DNA of 64,000 bases from contig CP072107.1 in NCBI GenBank assembly GCA_022870705.1, positions 1 through 64,000 of the forward strand, written 5' to 3'. This DNA comes from Oscillospiraceae bacterium CM (GTDB lineage: Bacteria > Bacillota > Clostridia > Oscillospirales > Oscillospiraceae). The notes beneath the pieces were generated by a model. The model saw nothing but the letters and a program-made list of their open reading frames with translations, searched no databases and was not told the DNA's origin. Positions within the stretch are counted from its first letter, which is position 1. Each line of letters starts with the position of its first letter. This document shows positions 30,967 through 38,713 of this stretch, in pieces. The position numbers and the translations under genes are program-made.

Positions 30967-31992
30967 ATGAAAAAAATGCGCGTGACGGAGGCCGTTGGCC
31001 AAACGCTGTGCCACGATTTAACCGGGGTTGACGGCAAAGGAGAAAAAAGCGTTGTGTTCCGGCGGGGCCATATCATTACCGAGGCGGACATCCCGCGCCT
31101 TTTAGATATCGGCAAAAGCCAGGTGAACATCTGGGAGGCAGATTCGGGCGACGTTCACGAGGAAGAGGCGGCATTGGCGCTGGCCGAGGCTGTTTGCGGT
31201 GGGCATATGCGTTTTGTGCGCACGCCCACGGAAGGCAAGGTGACGCTTTGCGCGGCGGCTGCCGGGCTATTCCGTGTAAACACAGCGGCAGTTAAGCGCC
31301 TCAACAGCGTCGGCGACTATTCAGTTGTCTGCCGTCCGGGCGATATTTCGGCGCACGTGAATGAAACGCTTTGCGCCCTCCGAATTGTGCCGCTTGTTAC
31401 AAGCCGGGAAACGGTTGACAAGGCTGTTGGTATCGCGCGGGAGGATAATCCCGTTTTCTCGGTTATACCGTTTAAGCCGCTTCTCTGCGGGATCATTATT
31501 ACCGGCAATGAAATATACAAAGGGCGTATTCAGGACCGCATGGAGCCGGTCGTCAGAAAAAAGCTTGAAGCTTTTGGGGCACGTGTGTTAAACGCCGTCA
31601 AATGCCCGGATGACGCGGCGGTGATTTGCCGGGCGATCAATGCTTTTCAAGAGCAGGGCGCATCACTCGTTGTTTTAACAGGCGGTATGTCCGTCGATGC
31701 CGACGATGTGACGCCCGAGGCGATTGTTCAAAGCGGGGCGGCCGTTGTAGCGCGGGGGGTGCCAATGCAGCCGGGAAATATGCTGATGCTGGCTTATTTG
31801 GGCGAAACGGCGCTTATCGGGATTCCCGCTTCCGTCATGCACCATCCGGTGACGAGCTTCGACGTTTTTCTGCCGCGCGTTTTCGCCGGTATTCAAATCA
31901 CAAAAGAAGAAATTGCGGACTATGGCGTCGGCGGACTGTGCCGATTTTGCCCGGATTGCCGCTTTGAGACGTGTTATTTCGGCAACAGATGA
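30967..31992 (+). CDS. Molybdopterin-binding protein, MoeA-like (MoCF-biosynthesis fold)
   Basis: 341 residues from the ATG at 30967; the longer open frame overlaps the MOSC gene. The C-terminal half is a MogA/MoeA-type domain (IITGNEIYKGRIQDRMEPVV, LTGGMSVDADDVTPEAI, QPGNMLMLAYLG). The N-terminal half resembles the short MoeA-like proteins of clostridia rather than full MoeA. It ends in a Cys-rich tail, CRFCPDCRFETC, which may bind metal. Probable role: metal insertion or cofactor handling for molybdenum hydroxylases. Confidence 0.75.
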   Translation: MKKMRVTEAVGQTLCHDLTGVDGKGEKSVVFRRGHIITEADIPRLLDIGKSQVNIWEADSGDVHEEEAALALAEAVCGGHMRFVRTPTEGKVTLCAAAAGLFRVNTAAVKRLNSVGDYSVVCRPGDISAHVNETLCALRIVPLVTSRETVDKAVGIAREDNPVFSVIPFKPLLCGIIITGNEIYKGRIQDRMEPVVRKKLEAFGARVLNAVKCPDDAAVICRAINAFQEQGASLVVLTGGMSVDADDVTPEAIVQSGAAVVARGVPMQPGNMLMLAYLGETALIGIPASVMHHPVTSFDVFLPRVFAGIQITKEEIADYGVGGLCRFCPDCRFETCYFGNR

Positions 31993-32006
31993 TAAATGGA
32001 GGACAA

Positions 32007-32501
32007 ATGTATCAATCAGCCGTCATCACCGTCAGCGATTCGGCTTTTTTGGGTTTGCGGGACGATACGGGCGGGCCGCTGGTCTGCCGCCTGTTAAAGG
32101 ACGCCGGATACGACGTAACCTATACCTGCATTATCCCGGACGACCAAGCGGAAATCGAAGCGGCGCTTATTTATTGCGCCGACATTTTGGCGCTCGCCCT
32201 CGTCGTCACGACGGGCGGCACGGGCTTTTCCCAGCGTGACGTGACGCCGGAGGCGACGCTTGCCGTCTGCCCGCGCCTCGTGCCCGGTATCCCGGAGGCG
32301 ATGCGGCGTGAAGGTTTGGCAACAACAAGCCGCGCCATGCTCTCGCGCCAGCAGGCCGGGATTCGCGGGCAGACACTTGTTGTAAACCTGCCCGGCAGCC
32401 CCAAGGCCATCCGTGAGAATTTGGCCGTCTGCATCCCGGCCCTCCGCCACGGGCTGGATAAGCTGCTGAGCAAGACGGGGGATTGCGCCGCATCGGAATA
32501 A
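32007..32501 (+). CDS. Molybdopterin adenylyltransferase, MogA/MoaB-like
   Basis: 164 residues, start at ATG 32007 with GGAGG upstream. The MoCF domain opens SAVITVSDSAF and has the binding loop VVTTGGTGFSQRDVTPEAT and LPGSPKAIREN, all standard. It adenylates molybdopterin before molybdenum insertion (MogA), or is the related MoaB. Last gene of the cluster, followed by a strong terminator. Confidence 0.9.
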   Translation: MYQSAVITVSDSAFLGLRDDTGGPLVCRLLKDAGYDVTYTCIIPDDQAEIEAALIYCADILALALVVTTGGTGFSQRDVTPEATLAVCPRLVPGIPEAMRREGLATTSRAMLSRQQAGIRGQTLVVNLPGSPKAIRENLAVCIPALRHGLDKLLSKTGDCAASE

Positions 32502-32511
32502 TGGCAAATAG

Positions 32512-32574
32512 AAAAAAGCTTTGCAAAACGCGGCATCGCTCTGTGTGCCGCATTGCAACAGCTTTTTATTTTTT
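32512..32574 (+). terminator. Terminator of the molybdenum-cofactor operon
   Basis: A long stem (AAAAGCT, TGCAA and GCGGCA arms with their complements) closes on a short loop and ends TTTTTATTTTTT. Confidence 0.88.
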
Positions 32575-32678
32575 GACGGGAACATTTGTCAGCGCCGTTT
32601 GATAATAACGAATGGCGTTATACGAATTGTTTTATACTGTCGGCTTATAATAACAGCATCCCGACATGAGGTGAGGAA

Positions 32679-32828
32679 ATGAAAAACGCGCACGACCGCC
32701 GTCTTGAAAATAAGAAGGTCAAGCAGCTGGAGATCAATGTGGAGCCCAGCTCTGGCAGCGAGAACAACAGGCAAAATAAAAACCACAATACCAAAAAAGT
32801 CTCAATGGGGCCAAATACAAAACGATAG
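32679..32828 (+). CDS. Small hydrophilic protein, 49 residues, possible spore protein
   Basis: ATG 32679 with a strong GAGGTGAGG site. The 49-residue product is rich in Lys, Asn, Glu and Ser with no hydrophobic core (MKNAHDRRLENKKVKQLEIN). I do not recognise the family. It opens a run of tiny genes that includes an alpha/beta-type spore protein, so a role in the spore core is a guess from context and composition. Confidence 0.6.
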   Translation: MKNAHDRRLENKKVKQLEINVEPSSGSENNRQNKNHNTKKVSMGPNTKR

Positions 32829-32840
32829 GGGTACACCGAT

Positions 32841-32984
32841 ATGAGCAGCGGCAATAAAACGCATAACAACAAGCACAGCAAAAAAGAAGACAAGGCCTTT
32901 CATTCCAAAAATATCAAGCATGACCCCAATGCTGAAAGCGCCCGGGCAGTTTTCGGACTGACGCGTCATGAAGACGATCGCTAG
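32841..32984 (+). CDS. Small hydrophilic protein, 47 residues
   Basis: ATG 32841, 12 bases after the previous gene. The product is rich in His, Lys, Asn and Asp (MSSGNKTHNNKHSKKEDK), with no hydrophobic segment or known motif. Its end overlaps the start of the HD-domain gene by 17 bases in another frame, suggesting coupling. The site upstream is weak. The evidence that it is expressed is its position and its composition, like that of its neighbours. Confidence 0.45.
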   Translation: MSSGNKTHNNKHSKKEDKAFHSKNIKHDPNAESARAVFGLTRHEDDR

Positions 32985-33603
32985 ACCGGCATCAGAGGCG
33001 GCAAGGGCGCTGTTTGACGATATTGAAACGCATCTTTTGCACGACGCGGCCCCGTCACAGGCTTTAAACAGATGCCTCCGTGACCCTGCGTTTGACACAT
33101 ACCCCTTCAATATGCTCAAAAAGCTTGAAAAAACGGCGCAATCGTCAAAGTATCACCCAGAGGGGAATGTTTGGAAGCACACCATGCTCGTCGTCGATGA
33201 GGCGGCAAAAAGGAAAGACGAGAGCGGCGACCCGAAAGCCCTAATGTGGGCGGCGCTACTCCATGATATCGGAAAACCGGCGACAACGGTGAATCGCCGC
33301 GGCAAGATAACGGCGTATGACCACGATAAGGTCGGCGCGGAGCTATCACGCACCTTTTTATCCGAGCTGACGGACGACACGCGGTTTATCGACAAGGTCG
33401 CGCATCTCGTCCGATATCACATGCAGATTCTTTATGTCGTCAACGACTTGCCGTTTCAGGACATCGGCGGTATGAAACGGCAGACGGATGTCGGCGAGGT
33501 CGCGCTTTTGAGCCTGTGCGACAGGCTCGGCCGCGGCGGGGCGTCATCCAGAAGCGAATATGAGCAGGTAAAAATGTTTGTCGACCTGTGCGATGAGGAA
33601 TAG
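32968..33603 (+). CDS. HD-domain phosphohydrolase-like protein
   Basis: 211 residues. It has an HDIG-type domain with metal ligands in NVWKHT, ALLHDIGKP and the later YDHDKVGAE and VRYHMQ. The arrangement resembles the HD domain of tRNA nucleotidyltransferase and of stand-alone clostridial HD phosphatases; the nucleotidyltransferase part is absent. The substrate is unknown, perhaps a phosphorylated nucleotide. There is no good ribosome site, so translation probably relies on coupling to the overlapping small gene. Confidence 0.8.
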   Translation: MKTIARPASEAARALFDDIETHLLHDAAPSQALNRCLRDPAFDTYPFNMLKKLEKTAQSSKYHPEGNVWKHTMLVVDEAAKRKDESGDPKALMWAALLHDIGKPATTVNRRGKITAYDHDKVGAELSRTFLSELTDDTRFIDKVAHLVRYHMQILYVVNDLPFQDIGGMKRQTDVGEVALLSLCDRLGRGGASSRSEYEQVKMFVDLCDEE

Positions 33604-33613
33604 GGGGGAATTT

Positions 33614-33802
33614 ATGGCGAAGCAAGGCATGCGGCGGCCTGACCCGGAAGAGCCCCACGGGACGGAGAGCAATCGGAAAACACACTTTCCGAAAAATGAT
33701 GCAAAACCGGTTGAGGCAATTCAAGGAAAAGCCAAGTTTACAAAAGAAAAAGCAAACCCGATACTTTTTAACGCGCCGGACGGTTCAAACCGGTCCGTTT
33801 GA
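33614..33802 (+). CDS. Small hydrophilic protein, 62 residues
   Basis: ATG 33614 with AGGGGGG upstream, 10 bases after the HD gene. Pro-, Lys- and Glu-rich, starting MAKQGMRRPDPEEPHGTESN. No domain recognised. Part of the tiny-gene cluster next to the spore protein. Confidence 0.6.
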   Translation: MAKQGMRRPDPEEPHGTESNRKTHFPKNDAKPVEAIQGKAKFTKEKANPILFNAPDGSNRSV

Positions 33803-33826
33803 GGATATCGATGAAAGGTGATCGAC

Positions 33827-33961
33827 ATGGCCAAAGACAGCCAGCCCGACAATAAAAAAGCAAGAACCCAAAAAGCGCATGGCAAAACGCCAATAACAAA
33901 GGAAAACCAAAATCAAAATAATAATGCCAAGAAACAGTCGGTTGAAGATAACGACGTTTGA
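33827..33961 (+). CDS. Small Asn/Lys/Gln-rich protein, 44 residues
   Basis: ATG 33827 with AAAGGTGA upstream. The product is strikingly polar (MAKDSQPDNKKARTQKAHGK, then an Asn/Gln tract), recalling minor or gamma-type small acid-soluble spore proteins in composition but without a clear family match. The following spore-protein gene starts 14 bases later. Confidence 0.55.
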   Translation: MAKDSQPDNKKARTQKAHGKTPITKENQNQNNNAKKQSVEDNDV

Positions 33962-33975
33962 AACAGGAGGGTAAC

Positions 33976-34185
33976 ATGTCAAGGAAAGATGTCAGTGAAA
34001 AGCTGAAAAAATTGAAAATGGAAGCGGCCGAGGAAATCGGCAGACTCCAATATGTGAAGGAAAACAATGACCATTTTAAAGGAGACCTCCCGTCGAGGGT
34101 CAACGGGGAGCAGGGCGGGCCGATCGGTGGCCAGATGGTCAAAAAGATGATTCAGGCCGAGCAGGGAAAACTGACGGGCTTATAA
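33976..34185 (+). CDS. Alpha/beta-type small acid-soluble spore protein
   Basis: 69 residues, start at ATG 33976 after AGGAGGG. It matches the alpha/beta SASP pattern: LKMEAAEEIG before the germination-protease-type region, then PSRVNGEQGGPIGGQMVKKMI. These proteins coat spore DNA, shift it to an A-like form and protect it from UV and heat. The N-terminal half is somewhat diverged. It shows that the organism makes endospores, in keeping with the spore photoproduct lyase at 49 kb. Confidence 0.88.
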   Translation: MSRKDVSEKLKKLKMEAAEEIGRLQYVKENNDHFKGDLPSRVNGEQGGPIGGQMVKKMIQAEQGKLTGL

Positions 34186-34201
34186 TGGACGGAGTGAGAC
34201 G

Positions 34202-34429
34202 ATGGAAAGAACGGAGCTGGAAGATGTCAAGGAATACCGCCCCAGAAAAAAAGCATCAGTGCCGCGAATGATGGATAATTACAACGTCTCGCCCCAAGCG
34301 TCCGGCAAGCTGATGGCGGAAAACGGCTTTTCCGATGGCGTCGAGGACCTCGACAGCGGCGTGATGCTGTCAACTGCCGAGATTCTTGATTTTGCGGAGG
34401 GGACAGATTCCTGGACGAACAATCACTGA
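34202..34429 (+). CDS. Conserved-looking small acidic protein, 75 residues
   Basis: ATG 34202 after GGAGTGAG, 16 bases past the spore-protein gene and just before a terminator, so probably the last gene of the same unit. Basic N-terminus (RPRKKASVPR), acidic C-terminus (EDLDSGVMLSTAEILDFAEG). No family recognised. Confidence 0.6.
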   Translation: MERTELEDVKEYRPRKKASVPRMMDNYNVSPQASGKLMAENGFSDGVEDLDSGVMLSTAEILDFAEGTDSWTNNH

Positions 34430-34432
34430 AAC

Positions 34433-34466
34433 AAAACCGCGACGGTAAAAGCCGCCGCGGTTTTAT
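34433..34466 (+). terminator. Terminator of the spore-protein gene cluster
   Basis: AAAACCGCG (34433-34441) pairs with CGCGGTTTT (34456-34464), then ATT. The mobile element begins 35 bp further on. Confidence 0.8.
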
Positions 34467-34499
34467 TGCCCTCATTTTCTTCTTGCAAGGCGGTACCTG

Positions 34500-34540
34500 C
34501 AGTGTAAAATGGTACCCATAGAAAGGACAATGCTCTGACA
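34500..34540 (+). repeat. Left terminal inverted repeat
   Basis: Starts CAGTGTA, then TGGTACC, AAGGACA and TCTGACA. It aligns with the reverse complement of 38615-38661 with small gaps. Further TTGACA motifs at 34567 and 34631 may be extra transposase sites or promoter parts. Confidence 0.65.
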
Positions 34541-34686
34541 AAAAGGCATGAGAAATAGACTGCTGGTTGACAGCGAAGCAGGAAAAATAGACATTATTCT
34601 GCCAACGATGCAAAAGCAATGGACACAGGGTTGACAAATGCCAAAAGAATCATGCAAAATATGAGCAGAGCCTATGGGTGAAGAAC

Positions 34687-36618
34687 ATGGCAAAAAAATG
34701 TGGTGCCAAAAAATATTCAGAAGAAGAAATGGAAGCACTGCGCAAAAATCCGAATGTGTTAGAGGTTTTGGAAAACCGTCTATCGCTGACAATTGAGTTT
34801 AGGCAGCAGGTCTATGAGGAATGGGTTTTAAAGCCTGAAAGGTCAACCGTCCGAAGAATGCTGGAAATTAACGGTTTTGACACGCAGCAGCTCGGGCAGA
34901 ATTTTACCCAATCGGTAGGGTCTGTTTTTAAGCGAGGAGGACGCCCGAAGTATTCCAAGGCATCGCCCGAAACACAGGCAAATTGGTCTAAAACAATGAA
35001 TATGCCCACGAAAACCTCGGAGGAACTGCTTGAAAGCGGGAAATTCATTTGGGATGTCAATCGGCTAATCCTGCACCCGGACTTTGAGGCGGAGCTATAT
35101 CGAAACTATCCAAAACAGTCCATAGAGGATGGTTTGCTTGCACATGGAATAGCTCCGGCGGATGTAGGCTACCACAAAATTTATTGTCTAAAGGAAAAAT
35201 TTGAGCGTTCCTCAGGTAGAGATACTGGCCGCAGCATGAAAAAAGGCCGCAATTCGGGTTACGATGCCGCAACCGTGAAGCAGTACACAAATCACCCCTA
35301 TATTCAAACGGCTACTCGTGAGAAGATAACGCTGCAGGCTGCGTTTTTTGAGGCGGCAGCGCCGATTTCCTCTCTGCCGATTGACGATATTTTCCGTGTA
35401 TTTGACATTGAGCCAAGCATATTTTCTGCGACGGAGCGATACCGTATCAGCCGAATTTTAAGCCAATGGGTTAAGACAGACGGTGCTGATGTCCCGGAGG
35501 TGATTCCTACACGAGAGATTCTCCGCAGCAGAATAAATGCACTGGATGGTATTGCGGAAAAAGGATTTCTTCGAATTGGCGACATCGTCCCTGCTTTGAA
35601 TGTGTTTCAAAGAAAGGCTCTTTGCTTGTGGCTTCAAGAACTTATGGCAGATCCCGGGCGAAAATATACGGTGAAATATATTCTGTCATTGCTTGGCATT
35701 TCTCGCGCATCATACTATGCGATCTTGAAAAATGGGAACTATGGTCAAGCGGTCATCAAACGAAATGAAAAGGATGCGCAAGATGCCCAGCTTATTCGAA
35801 GGGTGATGGAATACAAAGGCTTCGCCAAGGGATCAAGACAGATTTATATGATGCTGCCCACTCTCACGGGGCAGCACTTGGGACTAAAAAAGATACGCCG
35901 CATCATGAAGGAATATGGGATTACATCATCCATTCGGAAATCGGATTCCTCAAATCGTATGGGTGGAGCAGCACTCCGAAAAAATGTAAAACCAAATCTT
36001 CTTGGACGTAGATTTCGCCTCCACAGACCGAACGAGGTGAGGTTGACAGACGTCACCTATCTGACTTACGGTGACGGATGCAGAGCATACGGATCTGCAC
36101 TGCTTGACCCCGTTACCGGCAGGCTGATTGCTTTTCTTGTTAGCGAACACAATGATTTGCAGCTTGCCCTTGAAACACTCCGGCAATCGGATTCACATCC
36201 ATGCTGCAACGGAGGCATCTATCATTCCGATCAAGGTGTGGTATATCTATCCGGCACCTTCCAGCAAGAGGTCAGCGATCAAGGGTTTGAGCAGTCCATG
36301 TCTAAGCGTGGAAACTGTCAGGACAACGCTCCGCAAGAGTCGTTTTTCGGGCATTTCAAAGATGAGTGCAATTACTCAAGGTGCAGGGATCTTGATGAAC
36401 TGAAAGCATTGGTTGCCGGGTATGCAGATTACTATAACTACGAGAGGCGTATGTGGGATAGAAATCGCATGACACCGGTCGAATATGAGCAGTATCTCCT
36501 GAATATGACAGAGAATGACTTTGGTGAATATCTGTTGTGTGAGGAAGAAAAATATCAGCGGATGAAAGTGAAAGCCGCAAAACTGGCGATTGAACGAGCA
36601 AAGAGCTTAGGCGTATGA
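34687..36618 (+). CDS. IS3-family-like transposase, single-chain, with repeated N-terminal module
   Basis: 643 residues from ATG 34687 (a GTG at 34678 is an alternative). The C-terminal 250 residues form an rve integrase core with the DDE set: Asp in RLTDVTYLTYG, Asp in YHSDQGVVYLS and Glu in NAPQESFFGHFK. Before it is an IS150-type HTH_21 region (GISRASYYAILKNG). The first 290 residues are unusual: three diverged copies of a module (about 21-70, 123-165, 200-248) resembling the single module of the OrfA encoded downstream. Most IS3 elements make OrfA and OrfB as separate frames; here they are fused. Confidence 0.85.
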   Translation: MAKKCGAKKYSEEEMEALRKNPNVLEVLENRLSLTIEFRQQVYEEWVLKPERSTVRRMLEINGFDTQQLGQNFTQSVGSVFKRGGRPKYSKASPETQANWSKTMNMPTKTSEELLESGKFIWDVNRLILHPDFEAELYRNYPKQSIEDGLLAHGIAPADVGYHKIYCLKEKFERSSGRDTGRSMKKGRNSGYDAATVKQYTNHPYIQTATREKITLQAAFFEAAAPISSLPIDDIFRVFDIEPSIFSATERYRISRILSQWVKTDGADVPEVIPTREILRSRINALDGIAEKGFLRIGDIVPALNVFQRKALCLWLQELMADPGRKYTVKYILSLLGISRASYYAILKNGNYGQAVIKRNEKDAQDAQLIRRVMEYKGFAKGSRQIYMMLPTLTGQHLGLKKIRRIMKEYGITSSIRKSDSSNRMGGAALRKNVKPNLLGRRFRLHRPNEVRLTDVTYLTYGDGCRAYGSALLDPVTGRLIAFLVSEHNDLQLALETLRQSDSHPCCNGGIYHSDQGVVYLSGTFQQEVSDQGFEQSMSKRGNCQDNAPQESFFGHFKDECNYSRCRDLDELKALVAGYADYYNYERRMWDRNRMTPVEYEQYLLNMTENDFGEYLLCEEEKYQRMKVKAAKLAIERAKSLGV

Positions 36619-36642
36619 GAAAAGCGATGGGAGGCTGCTGTT

Positions 36643-37089
36643 ATGAAACAAAATCAGATAAGAAAACAGCCTTCAGATGAGATTAGACCATTTCTGGACA
36701 ATCCATTCTTGAAGGACTTTAGAGGCCGCGATATGATCTACACAAAGGATTTTTACGTGGCCATGTATAAAAAAATATCCGAGGAACACATGACCTACGT
36801 GGCGGCATATAACAGTCTCGGCTTTTCCACCGCTGTCCTTGGAGAGGATCGAGCCAATTCAGCGGGAAAACGTGCGATGCAGATGGCTCGTGAGGAACGG
36901 CTGTTTACCGTAAACCCTTCCAGCTACGATGGCTCCGTACCCAGAGAGGCCATGGGAGCTATGTCTCCATTGGAAGAATTGGCTTACTTAAAGGCAAGAA
37001 ACTTCTATTTAGAGGAGCTGGTTTCTGCTCAAAAAAAACTCCAATCCGCATTGGCGGACATGACTATATCATCGAATCCGAAAACGTAA
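36643..37089 (+). CDS. Transposase OrfA (HTH protein), 148 residues
   Basis: Starts 25 bases after the first transposase with a GGGAGG site. The N-terminal module (TKDFYVAMYKKI...YNSLGFSTAVLG) looks like a DNA-binding unit. The C-terminal part (SPLEELAYLKARNFYLEELV) is a leucine-zipper-like helix as in IS3 OrfA. Near its end a run of eight A (37031-37038) forms a slippery A-AAA-AAA. A -1 shift there enters the OrfB frame, which is open throughout. Confidence 0.8.
   Translation: MKQNQIRKQPSDEIRPFLDNPFLKDFRGRDMIYTKDFYVAMYKKISEEHMTYVAAYNSLGFSTAVLGEDRANSAGKRAMQMAREERLFTVNPSSYDGSVPREAMGAMSPLEELAYLKARNFYLEELVSAQKKLQSALADMTISSNPKT
37031..37038 (+). other. Probable programmed -1 frameshift site (A8)
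   Basis: Eight A bases read CAA AAA AAA CTC in the OrfA frame. Slipping back one base puts ribosomes into the OrfB frame, which has no stop between here and the OrfB ATG at 37107. This is the usual way IS3 elements make OrfAB. Confidence 0.7.
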
Positions 37090-37106
37090 ATGCAGACAGA
37101 TTTCAA

Positions 37107-38417
37107 ATGGCAGACGCTTTTATTGGTCGGCAAGCTGGGAAAAAGGACGGCTTGTCCACTACGCAGTGCCTGTGTATGTTTGGCGTGTCACGTTCCGGCT
37201 ACTATTCATGGATTGAACGTCAGAAAGATACGAAGGGTTCCCGCGTGGCAAAACAGGAAAGCCGAAATGAATTAAAAGAGAAGTTTCGGCAAATCGTGAG
37301 AAAATTGGGCTTTGTCCCGGGAAAGCGGACTTTTCAGACCTATATGTGGCGGGATTTCAATATCAGCATCAGCGTGAAGCGTTGCCGGACGCTCATGAAA
37401 GAAATGAACCTTGCGGCAAACAAACCAAAAAAGGATGCCTACAAGCATCAGGCAACCCATGATCACGAGTGTGCCTCCCCGGAAAATAGGGTAAATCAAA
37501 ACTTCTACATTGGCCCTCGAAAAGTCATCTTGACCGATATTACCTATCTCTACTATGGTTTTGCTCGCACACCCATCTATCTTTGCGCCTTTAGAGATGC
37601 TTACACGAAAGAAATTCTTGGGCACGATATTGACACCCGTATGACAGTAGAGCTTGTGAAAAATGCTTACAACGCCATGATGGAGAAGCATGGCAAAGAA
37701 TTGCATGACGCCCAATGCGTGATCCACAGCGACCAGGGGTCTCAATATCTTTCCACAACCTTTCAGACACTGCTAACAGACGATGGGTTTGTTCAATCTG
37801 TTTCCGGCAGGGGAAATTCGCAGGACAACGCACCCATGGAATCATTCTTCGGTCGAATGAAATGCGAGATGCTCGATTTAATAGCACTCTGCCCGGATGC
37901 GGAGACTGCCAAACGCATGGTTACCGGCTACATAGGCGCTTACAATGATGAGCACTATCAATATGCCCTTGCGGGACTGACACCGTCTGAATACTATACA
38001 TACATTACCACCGGGATTTACCCTATGGACAACTACTACGGCATCAAAGCGACAGAGCTTATGCCGATTGGGACCTTAGTAACGGCACGGCTCAATGCGG
38101 CAGCGGAGAAAAGCAGCAAAGCAAGAGCTGCTAATGCACGGAAACGGGAAGTAGCACAGAAAATCATAAAAAATCCCACGATGGTTGTAGCAAGGGATCA
38201 GCGTATTTTGCAGCGTGAAATATCAAAGTGGACACGCTCCAAGAAAACTGCCATGTTACAAGTTACTCATTTGAAAGAAGTGCTTGAAAAGGCAAAACGA
38301 GCACAAAGCTACCTACTGTCGGCATCGGCTAATCTTATCGCAGAACTAAGCTGTGGACAAAGCTGGATCAGATATCCGGAGCTTGCCTATATTTATGATA
38401 TGCGAGAGCTTTTCTAA
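37107..38417 (+). CDS. Transposase OrfB (IS3-type DDE integrase)
   Basis: 436 residues from ATG 37107. It has HTH_21-like CMFGVSRSGYYSWIERQK near the start, then an rve core with Asp in ILTDITYLYYG, Asp in VIHSDQGSQYLS and Glu in NAPMESFFGRMK. A long basic C-terminal tail of about 120 residues with coiled-coil character (from KSSKARAANARK) exceeds ordinary OrfB. The frame is open upstream to the A8 slippery run, so the full product is probably an OrfAB fusion of about 560 residues. It differs clearly from the first transposase. Confidence 0.88.
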   Translation: MADAFIGRQAGKKDGLSTTQCLCMFGVSRSGYYSWIERQKDTKGSRVAKQESRNELKEKFRQIVRKLGFVPGKRTFQTYMWRDFNISISVKRCRTLMKEMNLAANKPKKDAYKHQATHDHECASPENRVNQNFYIGPRKVILTDITYLYYGFARTPIYLCAFRDAYTKEILGHDIDTRMTVELVKNAYNAMMEKHGKELHDAQCVIHSDQGSQYLSTTFQTLLTDDGFVQSVSGRGNSQDNAPMESFFGRMKCEMLDLIALCPDAETAKRMVTGYIGAYNDEHYQYALAGLTPSEYYTYITTGIYPMDNYYGIKATELMPIGTLVTARLNAAAEKSSKARAANARKREVAQKIIKNPTMVVARDQRILQREISKWTRSKKTAMLQVTHLKEVLEKAKRAQSYLLSASANLIAELSCGQSWIRYPELAYIYDMRELF

Positions 38418-38528
38418 CAAAAGTAATCTGCTGACAGGTGCCCGTCGGTAAAGGAATGTGTGAACCCGCCGACTGCTTTGCAGATTTAATTGCGGTAAAT
38501 TTACTAACATCAAGAACACCCCACCTAT

Positions 38529-38582
38529 AAACACAGCACGGTCGGCGCATATGCGGCGGCCATGCTGTGTTTGCGCTTTTTT
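38529..38582 (+). terminator. Terminator inside the right end of the element
   Basis: AAACACAGCA (38529-38538) pairs with TGCTGTGTTT (38563-38572), followed by GCGCTTTTTT. The rest of 38418-38614 shows no gene. Confidence 0.82.
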
Positions 38583-38614
38583 AGCAAATAAATATGATTT
38601 TGCCTTGAAATAAC

Positions 38615-38661
38615 TGTCAGAAAACTGTCCTTGACTTTGGAACCAGTTTAGTGGTACACTG
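38615..38661 (-). repeat. Right terminal inverted repeat
   Basis: Reverse complement starts CAGTGTACC, then AAACTGGTTCC, AAGGACA and TCTGACA, matching the left end block by block. The DUF1638 gene begins about 50 bp beyond. Confidence 0.65.
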
Positions 38662-38713
38662 TTTTTAACGAATAGCCCATTCAAGTCACATATGTGATTG
38701 GGAGGAAACGCCG

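Larger units (their letters stand above)
34500..38661 (+). mobile_element. Compound IS3-type element with two transposases
   Basis: About 4.16 kb bounded by imperfect inverted repeats. The left end (34500-34540) starts CAGTGTA and holds AAAxTGGTxCC, AAGGACA and TCTGACA blocks. The right end (38615-38661) carries the same blocks in inverse order and ends TACACTG. Inside are a 643-residue DDE transposase, an OrfA/OrfB pair likely joined by a -1 frameshift, and a terminator. No target duplication is visible. One repeat pair around two complete, distinct transposases suggests a single unit rather than two abutting insertions. Confidence 0.75.

Noticed and set aside
34480-34516. Target-site duplication flanking the transposon
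   Set aside because: The three bases outside TGTA/TACA are CAG on the left and CTG on the right, inverted rather than direct; no duplication can be claimed.
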